NCBI GenBank assembly: GCA_018969485.1
Contig: JAGWYG010000006.1
Location: forward strand, 17,203 to 81,202
From: Chloroflexota bacterium
GTDB taxonomy: Bacteria; Chloroflexota; Chloroflexia; Chloroflexales; Roseiflexaceae
Reading direction: 5' to 3'
DNA length: 64,000 nt
The number at the start of each line of letters is the position of its first letter. The first letter of the stretch is position 1. A program made the translations under genes and the position numbers. Shown here in pieces: positions 16,451 through 23,836 of this stretch. The notes beneath the pieces are model-generated. The model did not search any database, was not told the origin of the DNA, and saw only the letters and a list, made by a program, of their open reading frames with translations.

Positions 16451-17034
16451 GGATGTGACGTAACATCTTGTATGGGGGATGACGATGCGCCATCCAGTTC
16501 GCGCTGACGGCGTACGCTTCAGGGGATACCGCATCGCAGCGAGCACAGTCGCGACAGCACTGCGGCGTGGCGGCTTGTCCGCGGACGCCGCACCACACGG
16601 TTGTGCCGCGGCGAGCCTGGCCACCTGCAGCGCCCGCGCCCTGGCCGGACAGCCCGCGCCACCTGGACGTGCGCTTGCCACATCAGACGTCCGTACCCTA
16701 TGTCTCTCCAGAGAAACCTCCCCCGCACGGGGGAAACCCCTCGGCGCCATCGCGGCGCAACCCGGCTGCGCGGGCGATGGTGGCAGGCCGCGTCGGCGGC
16801 TTTGACCCTGGGAGCCGCGCCCCTTCAGGGCGCCGGCACCCCGTCGGGGCGCGCCGTCGCCGAGCCCTGCGACGGCGCGCCGTCGGGGGAGTGTTGGCAG
16901 CGCCTGTACCCGTTCGTGCGGCTGCGGTACGGTCACCGCCTTCGAAAGGCCGCTCGCCCGCGCTTCTTCGCGGCGAGGAAATCGCGATCGCTCGCCGTAT
17001 GCTCCTGCGCACTGCAAAACGCCATGTCACACCC
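16451..17034. mobile_element. Small non-coding transposable element (MITE-like), about 584 bp
   Basis: Its left end begins GGATGTGACGTAACATCTTG (16451). Its right end, read inward on the other strand from 17034, begins GGGTGTGACATGGCGTTTTG. Both match the ends of the neighbouring element at 17061-17825, so the two are related. Inside there is no transposase; there are several GC hairpins, for example CCCCCG/CGGGGG near 16730, and copy B of the dispersed repeat (16606-16722, inverted relative to 3770-3885). No clear target-site duplication is visible. It is best read as a decayed or non-autonomous relative of the second element. Confidence 0.6.
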
Positions 17035-17060
17035 ATGTGACGGGCGTGAACGCGTGACGT

Positions 17061-17825
17061 GGGTGTGACGTAACGTTTCGGGAGGTGGTAGACGAGGTGC
17101 AGCGGAGCCATATCACCCCCGGAGGATGCCGATGAGCCGCCCGATCACGACCACCCGTTGGCAGCAGTTGACCCAGGACGTCACGACGGAGATGCGGGCC
17201 TGGCGGCTCGCCCATCCGAAGACAACGCTTCGCGCGATTGAGGTGGCGTTGGATGCGCGCTTGAACCAGATGCGGGCGCGCATGATCGAGGATCGCGCCC
17301 TGGCGGGCAGTGCCGCCGACTGGGCCGCAACCCCTGCTGCGGCGGTTCCCCGGTGCCCGGCGTGCGACCACCCGCTGGAGGAGCGCGGGGCCAACTCCCG
17401 CACGCTCCAGACCCACGGCGGTCAAGCGCGCACCATGGAGCGCACCTACGGGGTCTGCCCGGCCTGTGCGGCCGGGCAGACCCCCTCGATGAGGAATTGG
17501 GTCTGCTGCCCGGCCAGTTCACCCCCCGGCTGCACGAAACGCTGGTGTGCCTGAGCACCACTCACCCCTCCGTTGCCAAGGCCAGTGCCGAACTGGCCTG
17601 GCATACCGGCACCCACGTCCATGCCGATACGGCCCGGCGGCAGGCCCGGCATCCCGTCCCGGCGCCCACCCCGCCACCACCACTCGCCCTCGCCCCACCC
17701 GCCACACCGCCTACCCCCGGGGCACCCGCCACGAAGCCCCCACATCCCTGGCGGCGCCCTTGGAGCATGCGCCGCCAACGCAGCCTGGTGGGCGCCGCCT
17801 AAGCCCGAAACTGTACGTCACACCC
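17061..17825 (+). mobile_element. Degenerate insertion sequence with 22-bp terminal inverted repeats
   Basis: The left terminal repeat (17061-17082) begins GGGTGTGACGTAACGTTTCG. The right one (17825-17804, minus strand) begins GGGTGTGACGTACAGTTTCG, so 20 of 22 positions agree. Between them lies a frameshifted and truncated transposase gene (17132-17802). At 765 bp it is about half the size of a full element of the likely family (ISKra4-like). No target duplication is evident. It lies 16 bases upstream of the -35 box of the infC promoter. Confidence 0.75.
17132..17802 (+). pseudogene. Transposase N-terminal fragment, frameshifted (ISKra4-like)
   Basis: From the ATG at 17132 (GGAGG six bases before) the frame reads a helical lead and two zinc knuckles, CPACDHPLEERG and YGVCPACAAG. 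It then loses sense near 17485. The +1 frame continues the protein with DPLDEELGLLPGQFTPRLHE and ends shortly after THVHADTARRQ. The double CxxC followed by PLDEELGLLPG is typical of the N-terminal part of ISKra4-group transposases. The catalytic DDE part is absent, and Pro-rich nonsense follows to 17802. It is therefore inactive. Confidence 0.7.
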
Positions 17826-17841
17826 TCGCCTTTCGGGTGCA

Positions 17842-17870
17842 TTGACGTTTCGTTGCCGCGATGCTATACT
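17842..17870 (+). promoter_or_regulatory. Promoter of the infC-rpmI-rplT operon
   Basis: TTGACG (17842-17847), a 17-base spacer and TATACT (17865-17870) with TGC before the -10. It is nearly identical in both boxes to the divergent promoter at 16417-16445. Confidence 0.85.
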
Positions 17871-17939
17871 AGGGGCAACGCCAGCTCGTTCTGGGCGCGG
17901 CTTCGTGTCGTCCGTCATTCAGTCGCGAGGAGTGCTGAG

Positions 17940-18584
17940 ATCAGAGATCGTCTTCGCATCAACAATCGTATCCGAGCGCGCGACGTCCGTCTCATCGACG
18001 AGAGTGGCAGCCAGCTCGGCATCATCACGCTGCGTGAGGCGCTCACGATGGCTGAGGAGCGGGGGCTTGACCTCGTCGAGGTTGCGCCGAATGCGGTGCC
18101 GCCGGTCTGTCGTATCATGGACTACGGCCGGTTCCGATACGAGCAGACCAAGAAAGAGCGTGAAGCGCGCAAGAATCAGAAGCAGATTGAGATCAAGGAA
18201 GTCCGTCTCAAGCCGAAGACCGACGACCACGATCTCGATGTGAAATCCAAGAGTGCGCGCAAATTTCTGCTCGCTGGCGACAAGGTCAAGTTCACCGTCC
18301 GGTTCCGGGGCCGCGAGATCTTTCACCCCGACATCGGCATGGCGATGCTCGAGCAGCTTGCCGAGGAGTTACGCGACATCTCGACCATCGAGCAGCGCCC
18401 ATTGATGGAGGGCCGGTCGCTGTCGTTGCTGCTCGCGCCGAGCGGAAAAGCGCGACAGGCCGTGGCACGTGCCGAGCGTACGGTGCCAGCGCGTACGGAT
18501 GCAGGGACCCGTGGTGATGAAACTGCCGAACCGGGGCAGAATGATGATGAGGATGACGGCGATGCCGAAAATGAAAACCCATAA
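17940..18584 (+). CDS. infC: Translation initiation factor IF-3, ATC start
   Basis: A 214-residue IF-3, which binds the 30S subunit and checks the start codon and initiator tRNA. The conserved N-domain start RINNRIRARDVRLID is followed by the linker rich in Lys and Glu (KKEREARKNQK) and the C-domain (EVRLKPKTDDHDLDVK, then HPDIGMAMLEQL). The C-terminus carries an extra acidic tail (DDEDDGDAENENP). Between the promoter and RINNR there is no in-frame ATG, GTG or TTG. A GAGGAG site sits seven bases before ATC at 17940, so translation probably begins at ATC. IF-3 genes of other bacteria use AUU or other rare codons as an autoregulatory device. The end overlaps rpmI. Confidence 0.93.
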   Translation: MRDRLRINNRIRARDVRLIDESGSQLGIITLREALTMAEERGLDLVEVAPNAVPPVCRIMDYGRFRYEQTKKEREARKNQKQIEIKEVRLKPKTDDHDLDVKSKSARKFLLAGDKVKFTVRFRGREIFHPDIGMAMLEQLAEELRDISTIEQRPLMEGRSLSLLLAPSGKARQAVARAERTVPARTDAGTRGDETAEPGQNDDEDDGDAENENP

Positions 18585-18774
18585 GGGAGCAGCGAAGCGG
18601 TTCACCTTCACCGGCTCGGGCAAGCCGATCCAGGCCCAGGGCCGGCGTGGTCATTTCCGCCGCCGCAAGGCCATCAGGCTGTTGCAGCAGCTGGACCGCT
18701 CGCAGCCAGTTCACTCGGCGAACGAGCGCATGGTGCGCACGGCGCTGCCGTACGGCGTGAAGCACGCGCGGTAG
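18562..18774 (+). CDS. rpmI: 50S ribosomal protein bL35
   Basis: A 70-residue, very basic ribosomal protein. The family start MPKMKTHKGAAKRFTFTGSG is clear, followed by the Arg/Lys-rich core (GHFRRRKAIR) and the usual C-terminus. The ATG at 18562 lies inside the last codons of infC (23-base overlap), with a GAGGA site in the infC tail, so its translation is probably coupled to infC. The order infC-rpmI-rplT is widely conserved. Confidence 0.95.
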   Translation: MPKMKTHKGAAKRFTFTGSGKPIQAQGRRGHFRRRKAIRLLQQLDRSQPVHSANERMVRTALPYGVKHAR

Positions 18775-18813
18775 TCGCGCGCCGGCTCAGATCAGAAAGT
18801 GCAGGGGTAGACG

Positions 18814-19167
18814 ATGGCCCGGGTGAAACGTGGCGTGATGGCGCGCAAGCGCCACACCAAATTACTGTTGCAGGCCAAGGGATATCAGGGAAGCCGCAGC
18901 CGGCGCTACGCAGTCGCACGGCAGACCGTGCTCAAAGCGCTGTCGTACGCATATCGTGACCGACGCAACCGGAAGCGTGACTTCCGTCGCCTGTGGATCA
19001 CACGTATCAATGCTGCGGCGCGGCAGGCTGGCATATCGTACAACCGGCTGATGCACGGGCTGAAAGTTGCTGGCATTGATCTCGATCGGAAGATGCTGGC
19101 GGATATGGCGGTGCGCGATCCCGCCGGCTTCCGTAGCGTCGTCGAACAGGTGCAGCGCGCCGGTTGA
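18814..19167 (+). CDS. rplT: 50S ribosomal protein bL20
   Basis: A 117-residue protein with the full bL20 sequence: the basic N-terminal extension ([18 protein letters not shown]), then [17 protein letters not shown] and the globular part ([20 protein letters not shown]). It is needed early in 50S assembly and in several bacteria represses its own operon by binding the mRNA. A GCAGGGG site precedes the ATG. Its stop overlaps the TTG start of the methyltransferase gene. Confidence 0.96.
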   Translation: MARVKRGVMARKRHTKLLLQAKGYQGSRSRRYAVARQTVLKALSYAYRDRRNRKRDFRRLWITRINAAARQAGISYNRLMHGLKVAGIDLDRKMLADMAVRDPAGFRSVVEQVQRAG

Positions 19168-19967
19168 TTGAGAGCACGGCACACCCGCTGATTCGGCGCA
19201 TGCGCGCCGTGGCCGCAGATCGTCGGCTGCGGCGCGCTGAGCGTCTGATGTTGCTCGAAGGCGTCCGCCTGGTTGCTGATGGGCTCGCCAGCGGTCTCGC
19301 CTTCGAGGCGATCGTGTATGACGAAGCGACGCTTGAGGCAACTGCTGCCGGTCGCGCGCTGTATCGCCTGTTGCTGCGCGACCCGTGCGCGCTTCCAGCC
19401 AGCCCGCGCGCAGTCGGCCATGCTGCCGATACTGTCCAGCCTCAAGGGGTGGTCGGTCTGGCGCGCTGGCCTGCCCCGCCGCCTGGCACCGCCGGCGTGA
19501 CGCTCGTTCTCGATGAACTGCAGGACCCTGGTAATGCCGGCACGCTGCTGCGGAGCGCCGAGGCGGCTGGTGCCGTCCAGGTGCTGGCGACGCGCGGGAG
19601 CGTCGATCTCTACGCCCCCAAGGTCGTGCGCGCGGCAATGGGAGCGCATGCACGGTTGGCGCTGGCACAGGATCTGACCTGGTCAGACATCGTGGATCGC
19701 CTGCTGGGCGTGCCGCTGCTGGTGGCCGACGCGCTCGCGGCGACGCCCTACTATGCGGTGAGCTGGCTTGCGGCGCCGGCGCTGATCATCGGTAACGAAG
19801 CGCGTGGCATCAGCGCCGCGGCCCGGCGACATGCGACAGGCACCGTGATGATCCCCATGCTGGGCGGCGAGTCGCTCAATGCTGCGGTGGCTGGCAGCGT
19901 GATGCTGTTCGAGGCAGCACGCCAGCGGGCGGTATCGGCCGGCGCCGGCTCGGAACGCACGCCCTGA
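19164..19967 (+). CDS. TrmH/SpoU-family RNA 2'-O-methyltransferase
   Basis: A 267-residue SPOUT methyltransferase that uses S-adenosylmethionine to methylate ribose 2'-OH in rRNA or tRNA. An N-terminal substrate-binding domain ([16 protein letters not shown]) precedes the knotted catalytic domain. The three motifs are present: [32 protein letters not shown], and [20 protein letters not shown]. The start is TTG at 19164, overlapping the rplT stop, so it is the fourth gene of the infC operon. This placement after rplT is common and suggests an rRNA target. Its last 29 codons plus downstream DNA are duplicated just after it. Confidence 0.9.
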   Translation: MIESTAHPLIRRMRAVAADRRLRRAERLMLLEGVRLVADGLASGLAFEAIVYDEATLEATAAGRALYRLLLRDPCALPASPRAVGHAADTVQPQGVVGLARWPAPPPGTAGVTLVLDELQDPGNAGTLLRSAEAAGAVQVLATRGSVDLYAPKVVRAAMGAHARLALAQDLTWSDIVDRLLGVPLLVADALAATPYYAVSWLAAPALIIGNEARGISAAARRHATGTVMIPMLGGESLNAAVAGSVMLFEAARQRAVSAGAGSERTP

Positions 19968-20227
19968 GCGTACGCTGCCCGGGGCCGATGGTGGGCAAAA
20001 ACGCGATGGCGCACCAGCCGCATGACCGCCATGCTCCCATGCGTGGTGACGTGCATTGCTGCGGTGGCTGGCAGCGTGATGCTGTTCGAGGCAGCACGCC
20101 AGCGGGCGGTATCGGCCAGCGCCGGCCCGGAACGCACGCCCTGAGCGTACGCTGACCGGGGCCGACGGTGGGCAAAAACGCGATGGCGCACCGCCGCATG
20201 GCCGCCGTGCTCCCATGCGTGGTGACG
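19881..20227 (+). repeat. Tandem duplication of the trmH 3' end, unit about 177 bp
   Basis: Copy 1 (19881-20057) covers the last 29 codons of the methyltransferase gene and about 90 bases after it. Copy 2 (20058-20227) repeats it with a few substitutions and one deleted base, including the same CCCTGAGCGTACGCTG stop region and GGGCAAAAACGCGATGGCGC. Copy 2 therefore holds a promoterless C-terminal gene fragment. It fills most of the 366-base gap before the convergent histidine kinase gene; the remainder shows nothing. Confidence 0.9.
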
Positions 20228-20333
20228 GCCATCCTGCACCGTTCCGATGCCGCCCAGCCAGTACAGCACCATCACGCCGGGCGGGTATGGCCGGTGGGCA
20301 CAACGCGCCCCATCAGCCCATCACACCAGGCCG

Positions 20334-21695
20334 TCACGTCAGCCGCGCGGCCGGCAGACGCAGTTCGATGGTTGTGCCGGCCCCGACGTTGCTCGTCGCG
20401 CTGATCTGCCCATGATGCAGATCGACGATCGCACGAGCGATCGCCAGCCCGAGCCCTGAGCCATCGGTGCTGCGTGCGCTGTCGCCCCGGTACAGTCGAT
20501 CAAAGATATGAGGCAGCGCGCCCGGCGTGATCCCATCGCCGGTATCCTGCACCTGCAGCCGAACCTGAGATCCGGTCATCGCCGCCGACAGGTCGATGCG
20601 ACCGCCGGTGGGCGTGTGCTGGAGCGCGTTGTTGACCAGATTGGTCAGGACCTGCTGGAGCCGCGCGGGATCGCCATCGATCGGAGCGATCCCGGCTTCG
20701 CACGTGCTATGCAATGTGATGCCGCGCGTCTCGGCCTGCTGGGCAAAGGCGCTGACCGTCGCCTGAAGCAGCCAGGCGGCATCGACTGACTCGCGGGTCA
20801 GCGTCAGGTCGCCGGCGTCGGCCATCGAGAGCAGCCGCAGATCGCCGATCAAGCCCTGCAGGCGGCGCGCCTCATGATGCATCGTGCCGAATCGTGCCGG
20901 TGTCGGCGGCAAGACGCCGTCGCGCATGCTCTCGAGGTAGCCGCCGATGATGGTGAGCGGCGTATTGAGCTCGTGGGCGATATCGGCGGTCATCTGCTGG
21001 CGCGCACGATTCGAGCGATCCAGCTCGGCGCTCAGATCATTGAATGCATGGACCAGCATGCCGATCTCGTCGTTGGCACTGGTTGCGACCGGTGGTGGTT
21101 TCTCGCCGCGCCGCATCGCGCTGATCGCCGCGGTGAGCGCGACTACTGGCTGTGCCAGGCGTCGTGCCAGCACGATGCCAAACGTCGTCGCGAGCAGCGC
21201 ACCACCGATCGAGGCGAAAATGATCGAACTGGTGAACCGTGCGAGGAACTCGCGATCTCGCTGCGAGGGCAACCCCGACTGCGTGAAGAACACGAGTGTC
21301 CCCACGCGCTGACCATTGACGACGATCTCACGGCCATTTTCGGTCAGCCGTGTCGTCATGCGCATGCCTTTGCGCTGTGGTGCCTGCGGCGAGACCAGAA
21401 TGCCATCGACATCGACGATGCCGAACGGCAGCGGCCGACGCGGATCAAACAGCGGTGGCTGATCACCGCGTGGCGCGATGACCTCACGATCCCAGCGAAA
21501 CCCATCCCAGCTCCCGGTTTGGGTGTAGTACGCTGCTGCTGATTCGATCAGCGTGTCGCCGAGGCGTTCGCGCACGAGGCGATCGAAGTCGGCGCCGGCG
21601 AGCAATCGTGCGAAGACGCCTACCAGGGCGACGCTGGCGAGCCCGGTGAGCAAAAATGCGGCTGCCAGCCGCAGCGTGAGTGATGGTGCGATCAC
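20334..21695 (-). CDS. Sensor histidine kinase (HAMP-HisKA-HATPase)
   Basis: A 453-residue membrane kinase. A first helix (about residues 5-30) and a second (about 170-195, FASIGGALLATTFGIVLARRL) flank an outside sensor of about 140 residues with no recognised fold. A HAMP linker follows, then the dimerisation domain with the phospho-accepting His in ADIAHELNTPLT (about residue 241). The ATPase domain has the N box (LTNLVNNALQHTPTGG), the G1 box (VQDTGDGI), FDRLYRGD and the G2 box (GSGLGLAIAR). Its ATG overlaps the response-regulator stop by four bases, so the pair is translationally coupled. The signal is unknown. The adjacent exported protein gene at 22497 is a candidate target or input. 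Confidence 0.95.
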   Translation of the reverse strand: MIAPSLTLRLAAAFLLTGLASVALVGVFARLLAGADFDRLVRERLGDTLIESAAAYYTQTGSWDGFRWDREVIAPRGDQPPLFDPRRPLPFGIVDVDGILVSPQAPQRKGMRMTTRLTENGREIVVNGQRVGTLVFFTQSGLPSQRDREFLARFTSSIIFASIGGALLATTFGIVLARRLAQPVVALTAAISAMRRGEKPPPVATSANDEIGMLVHAFNDLSAELDRSNRARQQMTADIAHELNTPLTIIGGYLESMRDGVLPPTPARFGTMHHEARRLQGLIGDLRLLSMADAGDLTLTRESVDAAWLLQATVSAFAQQAETRGITLHSTCEAGIAPIDGDPARLQQVLTNLVNNALQHTPTGGRIDLSAAMTGSQVRLQVQDTGDGITPGALPHIFDRLYRGDSARSTDGSGLGLAIARAIVDLHHGQISATSNVGAGTTIELRLPAARLT

Positions 21696-22396
21696 GATGG
21701 TGCCTCAGGTTCGACCGGGCCAAAACGATATCCGACGCCGAAGACCGTCTGGATGTACCGCGGATGTGCCGGATCACGCTCGATCTTGCTGCGCAGATTG
21801 CGGATGTGCACGTCGATCGTTCGCTCAATGCGTTCGCTATCTTCGCCCTGCAATTGCAGCAGCAGCTCGGACCGTGAGCGCACGCGGCCCGGGGCGGACG
21901 CAAGGATGGTCAGGAGCTCAAACTCCGATGGTGTCAGATCGACGTGACGCGGGCCAACGCGGACGCTGCGGGTGTCACGGTCGACGACGATGTCGGCGGC
22001 CCGGATGACGCTCTGTTCGTGCACGGATTCGCCGCGACCGCGCCGCAGCACGGCACGCACGCGTGCGAGCAGTTCGGCCATACCGAACGGCTTCGTGATG
22101 TAGTCATCTGCGCCGAGATCCAGTCCATGAACCTTATCCGATTCTTCGAGACGCGCGGTCAGCAGGATGATCGGCGTGGTGCGCTGGCGCCGCAATCGGC
22201 GGACGACCTCGTACCCGTCAATTTCCGGCATCATGATATCGAGCAGCACCAGATCGGGGGCCTGGGTTTGAGCGAGCATCAGCGCCTCGCGTCCGTTAGA
22301 CGCCGTGATGACCTGATAGTCGTGTGCTTCAAGATATTCGCGCACGAGCATGCGTACACTGGGATTGTCATCGACGACGAGGACGAGTCGCGTCAT
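21692..22396 (-). CDS. OmpR/PhoB-family response regulator
   Basis: A 234-residue regulator. The receiver domain has the acidic pair in VVDDNPSV, the phospho-accepting Asp in LLDIMMP (about residue 53), Thr in LLTAR and Lys in TKPFG. The C-terminal winged helix is of the OmpR type (VDLTPSEFELLTILA, then RTIDVHIRNLRSKIE and GVGYRF). The ATG at 22396 has a GGAGG site; the long frame upstream is spurious. It is the first gene of the pair with the kinase at 20334. OmpR-type regulators bind direct repeats with 11-base period, and such a repeat is present at 22962-22979. Confidence 0.95.
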   Translation of the reverse strand: MTRLVLVVDDNPSVRMLVREYLEAHDYQVITASNGREALMLAQTQAPDLVLLDIMMPEIDGYEVVRRLRRQRTTPIILLTARLEESDKVHGLDLGADDYITKPFGMAELLARVRAVLRRGRGESVHEQSVIRAADIVVDRDTRSVRVGPRHVDLTPSEFELLTILASAPGRVRSRSELLLQLQGEDSERIERTIDVHIRNLRSKIERDPAHPRYIQTVFGVGYRFGPVEPEAPS

Positions 22397-22428
22397 GCCG
22401 AACCTCCGCGGGTGAATGGCTGCGCCCC

Positions 22429-22437
22429 AGTGTACCA
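22429..22437 (-). promoter_or_regulatory. Extended -10 promoter of the two-component genes
   Basis: Minus strand TGGTACACT, about 33 bases before the response-regulator ATG. No -35 box is seen. A single CTGAACA half-site lies about 60 bases upstream (22494-22500), overlapping the end of the DUF5666-type gene. Confidence 0.5.
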
Positions 22438-22496
22438 CGATGCAGCGGCGGGAGCAGGGTGGCAGCGAGCTGGCGTGCTGCCACCGCCTGCGATGT

Positions 22497-22874
22497 TCAG
22501 CGGCCAGCGCCGGGCATGATGTGCCACGCTCCCCGACCGCTGGGCAGGCTGGTGCTGGCGTCGATCTGGCTGGCGGTGAACGTGCCGGCCGCGTCGCTGG
22601 CGCCGTGGGCGTGGACGTACTGCCCCGCCGCCAGCAGATCGCGGGTGATGCTGGTGCCGTCGAGCTGGTAGCGGGTGTCGGCGGTGGTGCGCAGCGTGCG
22701 GCGCTCGCCCTGCGGCGTGGTGATGGTGAGCCCGTCGGCGGCGACGTCCGCGATCTGGCCCAGCGCGTGGTGCCCGCGCATGCCATCGCGCCCGTGCGCC
22801 AGCGCGATACCACCACTGACCAGCACGGCACCAGCGCCCGCCAGCACGCCGAGCACAGCCTGTCGTCGATTCAT
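22497..22874 (-). CDS. Exported DUF5666-type protein
   Basis: A 125-residue secreted or periplasmic protein of unknown function. The N-terminus (MNRRQAVLGVLAGAGAVLV) has a basic start with an RRQAVLG pattern, close to a twin-arginine signal, and a hydrophobic core ending ALAHG. The mature part is a small beta domain with ADGLTITTPQGERRTLRTT, then ITRDLLAAGQYVHAHG and TFTASQID, typical of DUF5666 modules. A GAGGAG site precedes the ATG. It lies directly upstream of the two-component genes on the same strand, and the direct-repeat operator at 22962 is about 90 bases before it. It is therefore a likely regulon member. Confidence 0.7.
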   Translation of the reverse strand: MNRRQAVLGVLAGAGAVLVSGGIALAHGRDGMRGHHALGQIADVAADGLTITTPQGERRTLRTTADTRYQLDGTSITRDLLAAGQYVHAHGASDAAGTFTASQIDASTSLPSGRGAWHIMPGAGR

Positions 22875-22961
22875 GGAAGACTCCTCGTCGGTATATCGTG
22901 ATGCTTCCCGGTCGGGCGGCCATCACAGCGATCACCCGATGGATTCACGATACCGCCACGA

Positions 22962-22979
22962 TGTTCAGAGCATGTTCAG
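22962..22979 (-). promoter_or_regulatory. Direct-repeat operator for an OmpR-type regulator (putative)
   Basis: Minus strand reads CTGAACATGCTCTGAACA: two CTGAACA units with an 11-base period, the spacing used by OmpR/PhoB-family regulators. It lies 88 bases before the DUF5666-type gene, and a weak -10 (TATCGT) follows at about one spacer length. The rest of the gap from 22980 to 23290 shows no gene or other clear feature. Confidence 0.5.
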
Positions 22980-23305
22980 CCAGGATGAGGCAGCGGTGAA
23001 TCCCAGGCAATCGCCCGGGCGGGCGACTGGCGGCGGTCGCTGGCGTCTCCGGATCACGCGTCGCGCACCCGGCATCCCGCCGCGCCGGCGTCGTGCGCCG
23101 CAGAGGCTCACCTTGCCGGCAAAGGCAGTGCTCAGCTACACTGAGGCCGCCACACCCGACGCGCGCATCACCGGGTCGTGTCCGCCGCCGCGCGGCAGTC
23201 GGCGCCGGAGGCGCCGGCCGCCCGGAGCGCTGCACAGGTCCCGTGCGTTGGGGAGCAGGAACCAGCAGCCGTGGCGCTGCGCCTGATGAGCGAGGAGGCA
23301 GTGTG

Positions 23306-23671
23306 ATGACGATGCGGGGGATGATCAGCTTCGTACCGACCAGCGATCTGGCGCGCAGCATCGCGTTCTATCGCGACCACCTCGCCGCCCGGGTGCGGGT
23401 CACGCAACCGGGCGCCGTGATCCTGCAGATCAGCGCCGCCGCGTACCTCGGCCTGGTGCAGCATCCCGCACCGGTCGCCGCCGAACGGCGCATCATCATC
23501 GCGTTCGTCGTCGATGACGTCGACGCCATCCACCGACGCATGACCGCTGCCGGGGTCGTGGTCGATGGTGCGCCACGAATCAGCGAGCGCTACCAGATTC
23601 ACCACTTTTTTGCCGACGACCCCGATGGTCATCGCATCGAGATTCAGCGCTTTCTGCATGCGTTCGACTGA
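23306..23671 (+). CDS. VOC (glyoxalase/dioxygenase superfamily) protein
   Basis: A 121-residue single-module vicinal-oxygen-chelate protein. It has the paired beta-alpha-beta-beta-beta units: FVPTSDLARSIAFYRDHL at the start, IIIAFVVDDVDAIHRRM in the middle, and FFADDPDGHRIEIQRF at the end, where the His and Glu of the second metal site are expected. Family members include glyoxalases, antibiotic-binding proteins and dioxygenases, so no specific reaction is assigned. The ATG at 23306 follows GAGGAGG by seven bases. It stands alone, convergent with lon. Confidence 0.82.
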   Translation: MTMRGMISFVPTSDLARSIAFYRDHLAARVRVTQPGAVILQISAAAYLGLVQHPAPVAAERRIIIAFVVDDVDAIHRRMTAAGVVVDGAPRISERYQIHHFFADDPDGHRIEIQRFLHAFD

Positions 23672-23836
23672 CGCCGGCCCGATGGCATGCATCATGCCCC
23701 GGATCGCCGATCGCGCTGTGACACGCGCCGCGGCCACCGGTCCGGCCAGCGGCGTCCGGAGCAGCACATACGACGACGCGGCCCGATGCCCCCACATCAT
23801 GACCGCGTCGATGCCAGACCCCTGGGTGCCAGCCAC

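Noticed and set aside
17547..17939. Upstream ATG extension of infC
   Set aside because: It would run through the transposable element, upstream of the infC promoter, and adds sequence unlike any IF-3.
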